From positions 1-22,446 of the forward strand of contig NZ_CAMPHV010000065.1 of the NCBI RefSeq assembly GCF_946886105.1: a stretch of DNA of 22,446 nt, given 5' to 3'. The translations under genes and the position numbers were made by a program. Source of the stretch: an uncultured Pseudomonas sp. (GTDB lineage Bacteria; Pseudomonadota; Gammaproteobacteria; Pseudomonadales; Pseudomonadaceae). Below are positions 1-6,387 of the stretch, one piece after another (within the stretch, counting starts at the first letter, position 1; the number at the start of each line of letters is the position of its first letter). The notes under the pieces are model-generated. The model was not told where the DNA came from. It searched no databases and worked only from the letters and a program-made list of their open reading frames with translations.

Positions 1-67
1 CGTCGGTGGTCCAGACGCCGGTTTCGTCGTCGACCTGGATGGGCATTTCGGGGGCATGGGTGGACAT
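1..67 (-). CDS. N-terminus of conserved hypothetical protein (DUF5943-like, dgcA-adjacent), cut by window edge
   Basis: Only the first 22 codons are present, beginning MSTHAPEMPIQVDDETGVWT. The start is ATG at 67-65 with a GGAG ribosome-binding site ten bases upstream. In Pseudomonas the gene after the M19 dipeptidase homologue and before dgcA starts with a very similar peptide, ending in ETGVWT. It is annotated as a hypothetical or DUF5943 protein of unknown function. That match is from memory. The position just downstream of the dipeptidase gene on the same strand, 213 bases away, fits a dipeptidase-DUF5943-dgcAB operon running off the left edge. No function can be read from the fragment. 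Confidence 0.6.
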   Translation of the reverse strand, partial: MSTHAPEMPIQVDDETGVWTTD

Positions 68-105
68 GTGTTCGGTACTCCGGAATTCGTGTTTTTTGCG
101 TTTGA

Positions 106-120
106 CCGGGCAACGCCCGG
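106..120. repeat. Small perfect hairpin between dipeptidase and next gene
   Basis: The sequence CCGGGC-AAC-GCCCGG forms a six-base-pair stem with a three-base loop, 38 bases upstream of the minus-strand start at 67. Neither strand has a T run directly after it, so it is not a canonical terminator. It could be a leader hairpin or a weak attenuating structure. Confidence 0.35.
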
Positions 121-280
121 ACATATGAAAGTTGCCAATGAATGCCTGTGGAGCCGTAGCGAGCGCGCCGAGAGCAAGGAGACCCGCAGCGACAAGCGAG
201 AGCAGTACGCATGTACGGCGAGCTTGTCGCGAGGACGCGACGCAGCTATCGGTGTGCGCAGTAGGCTCCGCAGGTATTCA

Positions 281-1258
281 TCATTCGCCCCAGACGTCTT
301 TCAGGACCCTTACCCAGTTCTCGCCCATCACCTTGCGCACCACGCGCTCGGGCATGCCGCGCTTCAACAGGGTTTCGGTGAGGTTGGGGAATTCGCCCAC
401 GGTGCGGATGCCCAGCGGGTTGATGATCTTGCCGAAGCTGGTCAGGCGGCGGGCGTAGCCCTTGTCGTGGGTCAGCATTTCGAAGAATGCTTTGTCGTGA
501 CCCTGGGTGAAGTCGGTGCCGATGCCGATGGCGTCTTCGCCGACCAGGTTCATCACGTACTCGATGGCTTCGGCGTAATCGTCGATGGTCGAGTCGATGC
601 CTTTGGCCAGGAAGGGCGCGAACATGGTCACGCCGACGAAACCGCCGTGGTCGGCGATGAACTTCAGCTCCTCGTCGGACTTGTTGCGCGGGTGTTCTTT
701 CAGGCCGGATGGCAGGCAGTGGGAGTAGCACACCGGCTTCTTCGACTCGAGGATCACTTCCTCGGAGGTTTTCGAGCCGACGTGGGACAGGTCGCACATG
801 ATGCCGACGCGGTTCATCTCCGCGACTACCTCGCGGCCGAAGCCGGACAGGCCGCCGTCGCGCTCGTAGCAACCGGTGCCGATCAGGTTCTGGGTGTTGT
901 AGCACATCTGCACGATGCCCACGCCGAGCTGCTTGAACACCTCGACGTAGCCCAGCTGATCCTCGAACGCGTGGGCGTTCTGGAAGCCGAAGAGGATGCC
1001 GGTCTTGCCCTGCTCCTTGGCTTTGCGGATGTCAGCGGTGGTGCGCACCGGGATCACCAGGTCGCTGTTCTCGCGGATCAGTTTCTGGCTGGCGACTATG
1101 TTGTTCACCGTGGCCTGGAAACCTTCCCACACCGAGACCGTGCAGTTGGCGGCGGTGAGGCCACCTTTGCGCATGTCCTCGAACAGTTCGCGGTTCCATT
1201 TGGCGATGATCAGACCGTCTATGACGATGCTGTCGGCGTGTACTTCGGCTGGGCTCAT
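281..1258 (-). CDS. Peptidase M19 (renal dipeptidase) family protein with degenerate metal site
   Basis: 325 aa. The start MSPAEVHADS at 1258 has GGGGA eight bases upstream. An upstream ATG at 1291 would only add 11 poorly placed residues. The fold is that of membrane dipeptidases (M19), zinc-dependent enzymes that cleave dipeptides. The second half keeps the family's conserved positions: DLSHVG (H159), YSH (H180), HPRN (R191) and GIGTDF (D249). The N-terminal HxD pair that usually binds metal (family pattern DGHND) reads DGLII here (L16, I18), and the bridging glutamate of the family's VEGGH motif is Q93 in FQNAH. Ordinary two-metal dipeptidase chemistry is therefore doubtful. Pseudomonas keeps this gene beside dgcAB and gbcAB, so a role in methylated-glycine metabolism is likely but unproven. 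It starts a leftward operon with the gene at 1-67. Confidence 0.85.
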   Translation of the reverse strand: MSPAEVHADSIVIDGLIIAKWNRELFEDMRKGGLTAANCTVSVWEGFQATVNNIVASQKLIRENSDLVIPVRTTADIRKAKEQGKTGILFGFQNAHAFEDQLGYVEVFKQLGVGIVQMCYNTQNLIGTGCYERDGGLSGFGREVVAEMNRVGIMCDLSHVGSKTSEEVILESKKPVCYSHCLPSGLKEHPRNKSDEELKFIADHGGFVGVTMFAPFLAKGIDSTIDDYAEAIEYVMNLVGEDAIGIGTDFTQGHDKAFFEMLTHDKGYARRLTSFGKIINPLGIRTVGEFPNLTETLLKRGMPERVVRKVMGENWVRVLKDVWGE

Positions 1259-1566
1259 CAGGCTGTCCCCTTTTTTAGCTGGTATCGCCAAATCGGTCGT
1301 TGGCGCGTTGGGTTGAGCATATAGCCGAGGGGCGCGGCGACCCGGTGCAAAAACGACCGGGGTATTGCCGAAAGCGTCAATGCCGGGTCGCGGGCAGATA
1401 TGCCTCAGATAAAGGCCGTGGGAGGTGCTTTAGCAGCGATGCTTTTGATCGGCGGTTCGCGGCTACAGCCCTTCCCGCATGCGATAAGAGTCCCAAAAAA
1501 GGCTCTGTACCCGTTATGTGTTGAGTCGTCCCGAGCAGCTATGAGGTGCATGAGGAGCGGTAAAAC
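1259..1566. other. Gene-free region upstream of the dipeptidase gene
   Basis: No convincing coding frame is seen on either strand; open frames here lack ribosome-binding sites and family similarity. The left end must hold the promoter and leader of the minus-strand dipeptidase gene. The middle carries a degenerate inverted repeat (1418-1478). I could not identify a promoter with confidence. Confidence 0.5.
1418..1478. repeat. Degenerate REP-like inverted pair (GTGGGAG type)
   Basis: The left end GTGGGAGGTGCTTTAGCAGC and the right end GCGGCTACAGCCCTTCCCGC are roughly reverse complements about 20 bases apart. This resembles the common Pseudomonas REP pair whose arms read G-T-R-G-G-A-G followed by a GC-rich palindrome. 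The copy is decayed, with several mismatches between arms. Confidence 0.5.
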
Positions 1567-1732
1567 GTAGGGTGGGTTAGGCGCGAGCTGGGCTCAGGCA
1601 AACACCATCAATGCCCAGCGCGCCGTAACCCACCATAGCGGTCCACCGATAAACCGCAATGGTGGGTTACGCGGCGCTCGAAATGCGTGGTGCTCTGCCA
1701 TAACCAGCCCCAGCGCCGCTAACCCACCCTAC
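1567..1732. repeat. GTAG...CTAC composite repeat, long form
   Basis: The element opens with GTAGGGTGGGTTAG and closes with CTAACCCACCCTAC. Inside are a GTAACCCACC arm, a CCACCGATAAACCG segment and a TGGTGGGTTACGCGGCGC arm, so it can fold as nested or consecutive hairpins. It shares its outer boundary and internal GATAAA loop with the shorter repeats after glyA and soxG, and its GGGTTAGCGGCGC-like arms with the repeat after fdhA. No protein is encoded, so it looks like a non-autonomous REP-type element. Confidence 0.7.
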
Positions 1733-1768
1733 AAAAACTGCGTGCAACAGGTAACTGGGACATAGCCC

Positions 1769-1802
1769 AAAAAAAGCCCCTGCCCGGGTTACGGGCAGAG
1801 GC
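1769..1802 (-). terminator. Rho-independent terminator of the gbcA transcript
   Basis: Read on the minus strand, CCTCTGCCC pairs with GGGCAGGGG (nine base pairs, one of them U-G) around a short loop, then comes C and seven T. This is a textbook intrinsic terminator. It lies 22 bases after the stop codon of the 29-codon ORF that follows gbcA, so it closes a gbcA plus micro-ORF transcript. Confidence 0.9.
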
Positions 1803-1824
1803 CAAGGTGACCCTTGCGAGGGTC

Positions 1825-1914
1825 TCAGTGTGTGACGGCTGTTTCCGACCTGCGACGGGCGGCCAACAGGCCGTAGACCGTCAGCGCAATCAGCAGCCAC
1901 AGGCTCGGGGACAT
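1825..1914 (-). CDS. 29-aa single-pass membrane peptide downstream of gbcA
   Basis: A 29-codon frame starts with ATG two bases after the gbcA stop codon and ends in TGA 22 bases before the terminator. The peptide begins MSPSLWLLIALTVYGLLAA, followed by three arginines and a short polar tail. It has one hydrophobic segment of about 15 residues (5-19) and a positively charged C-terminal flank, which predicts a small inner-membrane protein with its C-terminus in the cytoplasm. The nearest purine-rich ribosome-binding candidate lies in the last codons of gbcA, so translation may be coupled to gbcA. I do not recognise a family. It could be a chance frame, but its placement between gene and terminator argues for a real gene. 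A role in anchoring or modulating GbcAB or a betaine transporter would be speculation. Confidence 0.6.
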   Translation of the reverse strand: MSPSLWLLIALTVYGLLAARRRSETAVTH

Positions 1915-1916
1915 GG

Positions 1917-3209
1917 TTATTCGCTGCCTACCTGGCGCAAATAGGGGGCGGGCGCAGCACCGAGGTTGCTGAGCATCCGCTCGCTGTACCAGTCCATGAA
2001 ATTGACCACGCCGAACTCGTAGGTCTTCGAGTACGGGCCTGGCTGGTAGGCCGTGGAGTTGATCCCGCGCTGATTTTCCTCGCCGAGGCGGCGGTCCTGA
2101 TCGTTGGTCGCATCCCAGACCTGGCGCAGGCGCGCGACATCGTAGTCGACGCCTTCGACCGCATCCTTGTGCACCAACCACTTGGTGATGACGATGGTTT
2201 CCTGGGCGCTGATCGGCCACACGGTGAAGTTGATCAGGTGATCGCCCATGCAGTGGTTCCACGAGTGCGGCAGGTGCAGGATGCGCATCGAACCGAGGTC
2301 CGGGTTCTGGATTCGGCCCATCAACTTGCTGCAGCCCTGCTTGCCGTCCATGGTCATGGACACGGTGCCCTTGAGCAGCGGCATGCGCACGATGCGGTTA
2401 CGCAGGCCGAAGCTGGCGTGGGCATAAGGAATCTTCTCGGCGTCCCACTTGGCGGCGGAGTCGGCTACATGGTCCTTGAATTCCTGGCTGGCGCGCGGAT
2501 CGGTGACGTCGTCCCACTCCAGCAGGGTGTTGAGCAGCTCCGGGTGCGAACCGTTGCAGTGGTAGCACTCGCGGTTGTTCTCGATCACCAGCTTCCAGTT
2601 GGCCTGCTCGCGCATGGTGCTCTGCACCGCCACCTTGGTGTTCTCCATGTCGTAAGGCTCCATGTAGTGAGCCAGAGTGGAGAGGAACTCATCGATGGCC
2701 GGCGGATTTTCCGCCAGGGAGATGAAGATGAAGCCGCCGGCGGTCTTGCAGTTCACCGGCTTGAGGTTGTAATCGCTGAGCTTGAAGTCTTCGCCCATTT
2801 CGCTGCCGGCGAACAGCAGGCGGCCGTCCAGCTCGTAGGTCCACTGGTGGTAGGGGCAAACCAGCTTGGCGACCTTACCCTTGTCGCTGACGCACAGGCG
2901 CGAGCCGCGATGCCGGCAGACGTTATGGAAGGCGTGTACCGCGCCTTCGGCGCCACGGATGACGATGATCGGGTTGTCGCCCAGCTGCAGCGTCAGGTAG
3001 TTGCCCTTGGCGGGGATTTCGCAGGTCATGCCGGCGATCAACCATTCCTTATGGAAGATTTCCTGCATGTCGATCTGGAACAGTCGCTCGTCGTTATAGA
3101 ACGGCTGCGGCAGGGAAAAGGTGCGCTCGCGGGTTTGCAGCATTTCGGCGGTGGCCTTGCGCGCTGGTTCCAGCGGGTCGCCCAAACTCAGGGTGGAAGT
3201 GACGTCCAT
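1917..3209 (-). CDS. gbcA: Glycine betaine demethylase, Rieske oxygenase subunit GbcA
   Basis: 430 aa. This is the oxygenase component that demethylates glycine betaine to dimethylglycine with O2, releasing formaldehyde; electrons come from GbcB. The N-terminal Rieske domain shows C98-x-H100 and C118-x2-H121, ligands of the [2Fe-2S] cluster. The catalytic domain has the mononuclear-iron motif NNRECYHCNGSHPE with H217 and H222; the third (Asp) ligand should lie near residue 370 in the NDQDRR region. Length and motifs fit the Pseudomonas GbcA subgroup of ring-hydroxylating-type oxygenases, which acts on quaternary amines rather than rings. The start at 3209 has AGGAG seven bases upstream. It is divergent from gbcB, its reductase partner, with 333 bases between the starts. 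In Pseudomonas this pair is activated by the AraC-type regulator GbdR, which is not in this window. Confidence 0.95.
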   Translation of the reverse strand: MDVTSTLSLGDPLEPARKATAEMLQTRERTFSLPQPFYNDERLFQIDMQEIFHKEWLIAGMTCEIPAKGNYLTLQLGDNPIIVIRGAEGAVHAFHNVCRHRGSRLCVSDKGKVAKLVCPYHQWTYELDGRLLFAGSEMGEDFKLSDYNLKPVNCKTAGGFIFISLAENPPAIDEFLSTLAHYMEPYDMENTKVAVQSTMREQANWKLVIENNRECYHCNGSHPELLNTLLEWDDVTDPRASQEFKDHVADSAAKWDAEKIPYAHASFGLRNRIVRMPLLKGTVSMTMDGKQGCSKLMGRIQNPDLGSMRILHLPHSWNHCMGDHLINFTVWPISAQETIVITKWLVHKDAVEGVDYDVARLRQVWDATNDQDRRLGEENQRGINSTAYQPGPYSKTYEFGVVNFMDWYSERMLSNLGAAPAPYLRQVGSE

Positions 3210-3542
3210 CGGTGACTCCTCAATGGCAATCGCACCTGCGATTGCCGCAAAAAGTGGCTATTCGGTTGCTGCGCAAGGTCGCTGTATGTCCTGCGGGCTG
3301 GGGCGAGGGTGCACCTGACCGCGGCGTGCTTCTTCGGCATGAGTTGAGTGTGGAGTTGGTCGTGCTGGCGACCTTATCCATGGGCGACATGGCTGCATCC
3401 GTTTCCGACGCGGTAAGCCGCGTGCTCAGCGGCAGGTCGCGATAAGTATGTCAGTGTCGTTGGTAGATAAGTGGCTATCCTGAGCGTTACGCACAATCGC
3501 CCCATCAGGCCGGCAACAGGCCCCGTGCACGAGAGAACGACC
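3210..3542. promoter_or_regulatory. Divergent gbcA/gbcB control region
   Basis: This 333-base gap separates the two start codons and holds no plausible gene. Visible structure: a perfect 10-base inverted repeat beside the gbcA start (3225-3246); a six-base inverted repeat ACGCGG-TAAG-CCGCGT at 3408-3423; and the 12-base word CAGCCATGTCGC on the minus strand at 3395-3384, identical to a word upstream of glyA. GbdR is the known activator of these genes in P. aeruginosa, so a GbdR site is expected here, but I cannot match its consensus from memory. I could not fix the -10 and -35 boxes. Confidence 0.6.
3225..3246. promoter_or_regulatory. Perfect inverted repeat next to the gbcA ribosome-binding site
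   Basis: GGCAATCGCA, two bases, then TGCGATTGCC: ten perfectly paired bases per arm. It ends 16 bases before the gbcA start codon, just upstream of the AGGAG site. It is either a DNA operator or, if transcribed, a stable leader hairpin that could influence translation of gbcA. No T run follows it on the gbcA strand. Confidence 0.6.
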
Positions 3543-4643
3543 ATGTCGAACGACTTCCTCAATCCGGTTACCACCCAGACCTGGAGCAACGGCCGCCACT
3601 TGGTGCGCTGCGTCAAGGTTATCCAGGAAACCTGGGATGTACGCACCTTCTGCTTTATGGCGGATCAGCCGGTGCTGTTTTTCTTCAAGCCGGGGCAATT
3701 CGTTACCCTGGAGTTGGAGATCGACGGCCAGCCGGTCATGCGTTCCTACACCATTTCCAGCTCGCCTTCGGTGCCCTACAGCTTCTCCATCACCATCAAA
3801 CGGGTGCCGGGCGGCAAGGTCTCCAACTGGCTGCACGACAACCTGCAGGAAGGTACGGTGCTGCCGGTGCACGGCCCGGTCGGGCTGTTCAACGCCATGG
3901 ACTTCCCGGCGGAAAAGGTGCTGTTTCTCAGCGGCGGCGTCGGCATCACCCCGGTGATGTCGATGGCGCGTTGGTTCTATGACACCAACGGCGCTGTCGA
4001 TATGGTCTTCGTGCACAGCGCGCGCTCGCCGAAGGACATCATCTACCACCGCGAGCTGGAACATATGGCTGCGCGGATCAATAACTTCAGCCTGCACGTG
4101 ATCTGCGAAAAGCACGGCTTGGGCGAAGCTTGGGCCGGCTACCGCGGTTATCTCAACCAGAAGATGTTGGAGCTGATCGCCCCGGATTATCTGGAGCGGG
4201 AAATCTTCTGCTGTGGACCGACGCCCTACATGAACGCGGTCAAGCACCTGCTGCAGAACAACGGCTACGACATGCAGCGTTACCACGAAGAGTCCTTCGG
4301 CGCGACGCCGCCGGAAGTGCGCGCCGAGGTCTCGGAGCTGGCCGCCGAAGCCGCCGACGCGCCGCCGGTGCCGGCCGCCGATCAACACCAGGTAACCTTC
4401 GCCGCCACCGGCAAGAGTATCCGCATCAACCCCGGCGAAACCGTGCACGCGGCAGCCGCCAAGCTCGGCCTGCATATTCCCAAGGCTTGCGGCATGGGCA
4501 TCTGCGGCACCTGCAAGGTGATGAAAACCTCTGGCGAGGTGACCATGGAACACAACGGCGGGATCACCGACGAAGACCTCGCCGAAGGCTACATCCTCTC
4601 CTGCTGCAGCGTCGCCCAGGGCGATGTGACCATCGATTATTGA
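3543..4643 (+). CDS. gbcB: Glycine betaine demethylase reductase subunit GbcB
   Basis: 366 aa. This flavin reductase passes electrons from NAD(P)H through FAD and a plant-type [2Fe-2S] cluster to the Rieske oxygenase GbcA. Domains in order: FAD-binding barrel with R67-SYTISSSP; NAD(P)-binding domain with LSGGVGITPV (129-138) and CGPTPYM (224-230); an Ala/Pro-rich linker (about 255-282); and a C-terminal ferredoxin domain with C316, C321, C324 and C354 in the pattern C-x4-C-x2-C...C. The start MSNDFLNPV at 3543 is chosen because it matches the usual protein length and has GAGAG upstream. The frame is open 24 codons further, but that stretch is not protein-like. A pair of GTAG repeats follows directly. 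Confidence 0.93.
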   Translation: MSNDFLNPVTTQTWSNGRHLVRCVKVIQETWDVRTFCFMADQPVLFFFKPGQFVTLELEIDGQPVMRSYTISSSPSVPYSFSITIKRVPGGKVSNWLHDNLQEGTVLPVHGPVGLFNAMDFPAEKVLFLSGGVGITPVMSMARWFYDTNGAVDMVFVHSARSPKDIIYHRELEHMAARINNFSLHVICEKHGLGEAWAGYRGYLNQKMLELIAPDYLEREIFCCGPTPYMNAVKHLLQNNGYDMQRYHEESFGATPPEVRAEVSELAAEAADAPPVPAADQHQVTFAATGKSIRINPGETVHAAAAKLGLHIPKACGMGICGTCKVMKTSGEVTMEHNGGITDEDLAEGYILSCCSVAQGDVTIDY

Positions 4644-4654
4644 TGGTCGCAGGC

Positions 4655-4742
4655 GTAGTGGTGGACAAGCCTTCGGCATGTCCACCCTACAAGGTGACGT
4701 GCTTTTCGTAGGGCGGACAAGGCTCCGCCATATCCGCCCTAC
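4655..4742. repeat. Two consecutive GTAG...CTAC hairpins after gbcB
   Basis: First hairpin (4655-4690): GTAG, then GGTGGACA paired with TGTCCACC, then CTAC. Second hairpin (4708-4742): GTAGGGCGGA paired with TCCGCCCTAC around the loop. Both are self-contained palindromes bounded by GTAG/CTAC. They fill the gap between the convergent gbcB and the 80-aa gene and may act as a two-way transcription barrier. Confidence 0.75.
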
Positions 4743-4754
4743 ATTGGCGACTTG

Positions 4755-4997
4755 CTAGATATCCGTTCCCAGGGTCCAGCCGTTAGCGTCGGCGCGGCGG
4801 TCTTTGTGGGCGCGGCGGTCTTCTTCGAAACGAATAGCGTCGCGTCTGTCGGCATGGTTGCGGCGTTCGCGCTTGCCGCGGGTATCGATCTTGAACGACG
4901 CCGGTTGTTTGGCGGGGGCGGGGGGCGGAGCGATCGGCTCCAGCGGTTCGAGGCTCAGGTCCTCGAGGCTGAGTTCGAAGCTGTCGTCGGTTGCCAT
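4755..4997 (-). CDS. 80-aa conserved-type hypothetical protein, charged with DRR repeats
   Basis: 80 aa with an excellent GAGGAG ribosome-binding site seven bases before its ATG. Residues 1-20 are acidic (SFELSLEDLSLEPLEPI), 21-32 are Pro/Ala-rich, and 38-69 are very basic with repeated arginine pairs (RERR, ADRR, EDRR, KDRR). The end reads NGWTLGTDI. There is no signal peptide, membrane segment or cysteine, so it should be a cytosolic and probably largely disordered protein, perhaps binding nucleic acid or an acidic partner. The known Pseudomonas locus has a small hypothetical gene between gbcB and the threonine aldolase gene at this spot. It follows ltaE on the same strand with a 106-base gap containing a hairpin. 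Function unknown. Confidence 0.8.
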   Translation of the reverse strand: MATDDSFELSLEDLSLEPLEPIAPPPAPAKQPASFKIDTRGKRERRNHADRRDAIRFEEDRRAHKDRRADANGWTLGTDI

Positions 4998-5058
4998 TGG
5001 CGTGCTCCTCCGCTTGTGCGTGCGCATGCAGGCAATTGGCCTGTACCTACACAGATTA

Positions 5059-5076
5059 GCCCTGGTTTCCCAGGGC
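5059..5076 (-). repeat. GAAA-capped hairpin between ltaE and the 80-aa gene
   Basis: On the minus-strand transcript GCCCTGG pairs perfectly with CCAGGGC around a GAAA tetraloop. It lies about 27 bases past the ltaE stop. There is no T run after it, so it is a poor intrinsic terminator. It may protect the ltaE 3' end or mark a processing site. Confidence 0.55.
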
Positions 5077-5103
5077 GCACGCGCGAGCGGACGAGCTGCA
5101 CGA

Positions 5104-6147
5104 TCAGGCCGCCGCCATGGCCGCGCGGATATCCGCCGCCAACTGCTGCACCCGTTGCTCTTCGGTATCCCATGAGCACATGAAGCGCGCGCCGCCGGCG
5201 CCGATAAAGGTGTAGAAGCGCCAGCCCTTGGCGCGCAGGGTTTCCAGGGCCGTTTCGGACATCTGCAGGAACACTCCGTTGGCCTCCACCGGGAACATCG
5301 GGCTGACCCCCGGCACGTCGGCGACCAGTTCGGCGAGCAGTCGCGCGCAATGGTTGGCGTGGTTGGCGTAGCGCAGCCAGGCGCCGTCCTGCAGGATGCC
5401 GACCCAGGGCGCCGACAGGTAGCGCATTTTCGAAGCGAGCTGGCCGGCCTGCTTGCAGCGGTAGTCGAAGTCCTCGGCCAGAGCCTTGTTGAAGAACAGG
5501 ATCGCTTCACCCACCGCCATGCCGTTCTTGGTGCCGCCGAAACACAGCACATCGACGCCGGCCTTCCAAGTCAACTCGGCAGGTGAGCAGCCGAGCGAGG
5601 CGCAGGCGTTGGAAAAGCGCGCGCCGTCCATATGCAGATTGAGCCCCAGCTCATGACAGGTCGCGCTGATCGCGGCGATCTCCTCGGGGCGATAGACGGT
5701 GCCGACCTCGGTGGCCTGGGTCAGCGTCACCACCCGTGGCTTGGGGTAGTGGATATCCAGGCGCTTGAGCGCCACTTCGCGGATCGCCTCAGGCGTCAGC
5801 TTGCCGTTCTCGGTTCTGGCCAGCAGCAGTTTGGAGCCGTTGGAGAAGAACTCCGGGGCGCCGCATTCGTCGGTTTCGACGTGGGCGGTCTCCGAGCAGA
5901 TCACGCTGTGATAACTCTGGCACAGGGCGGCCAGGGCCAGGGAGTTGGCCGCGGTGCCGTTGAAGGCGAAGAACACCTCGCAATCGGTTTCGAACAGGCG
6001 GCGGAAGTGGTCGGCGGCGCGTGCGGTCCACTGATCGTCGCCATAGGCGCGGTCGTGGCCGTGATTGGCTTCGGCCATCGCGGCCCAGGCCTCCGGGCAA
6101 ATACCGGAATAGTTGTCGCTGGCGAACTGTTGCGAGAGATCGGGCAT
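5104..6147 (-). CDS. ltaE: Low-specificity L-threonine aldolase
   Basis: 347 aa, a PLP enzyme of the aspartate-aminotransferase fold that splits L-threonine or L-allo-threonine into glycine and acetaldehyde, or runs in reverse. The PLP lysine is K207 in CFGGTKNGM. D174 and R177 lie in HMDGARFSNA, the conserved cofactor-contact block. The N-terminal SDNYSG and the AFNGTAANSLAL stretch (61-72) are typical of the family, as is SETAHV with H89. The start at 6147 has AAGGAA seven bases upstream. Called ltaA in P. aeruginosa, where it sits in the same locus. It links the glycine made by sarcosine oxidase to threonine metabolism. It is on the strand opposite to gbcB and glyA. Confidence 0.93.
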   Translation of the reverse strand: MPDLSQQFASDNYSGICPEAWAAMAEANHGHDRAYGDDQWTARAADHFRRLFETDCEVFFAFNGTAANSLALAALCQSYHSVICSETAHVETDECGAPEFFSNGSKLLLARTENGKLTPEAIREVALKRLDIHYPKPRVVTLTQATEVGTVYRPEEIAAISATCHELGLNLHMDGARFSNACASLGCSPAELTWKAGVDVLCFGGTKNGMAVGEAILFFNKALAEDFDYRCKQAGQLASKMRYLSAPWVGILQDGAWLRYANHANHCARLLAELVADVPGVSPMFPVEANGVFLQMSETALETLRAKGWRFYTFIGAGGARFMCSWDTEEQRVQQLAADIRAAMAAA

Positions 6148-6345
6148 TGCTAGTTCCTTCTATTCGGGCGTCGGGCGCCGAGACGAGGCGTCGGCGGATC
6201 GCATTACTTTACCTGCGCGCAGGCCGGCCTACGGACGTTGCGGCGACATCTTATTTATTCCAGGCGCTATCCGGCGCTTTTCAATCCACCCGGCAGCGGC
6301 GAAAGACAAGGAACTCATGGCCGGCAGCGGCCTCAGAAATACAGG

Positions 6346-6364
6346 CCCGGCAGTGCGTGCCGGG
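6346..6364 (+). repeat. Leader hairpin upstream of the small secreted protein
   Basis: CCCGGCA pairs perfectly with TGCCGGG around a GTGCG loop, ending 23 bases before the start codon at 6388. It may be a 5'-leader structure. No T run follows, so it is not a terminator. The flanking gap 6148-6387 shows no other gene. Confidence 0.4.
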
Positions 6365-6387
6365 TCCTGACCTTAATGGAGTTCACC

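Noticed and set aside
56..1324. 422-codon open frame on the plus strand across the dipeptidase gene
   Set aside because: It is an antisense shadow: Ala/Val/His/Asp-rich with no family features, and the opposite strand carries a clear conserved protein with a ribosome-binding site.
2169..3215. 348-codon plus-strand frame opposite gbcA
   Set aside because: Antisense shadow in high-GC DNA; gbcA has full Rieske oxygenase motifs.
3255..3270. Sigma-54-like promoter on the plus strand (TGGC, seven bases, TTGCT) upstream of gbcB
   Set aside because: The GG and GC spacing is right, but the AC after TGGC is missing and it lies 273 bases from the gbcB start. GbdR-dependent genes are not known to need this sigma factor at gbcAB.
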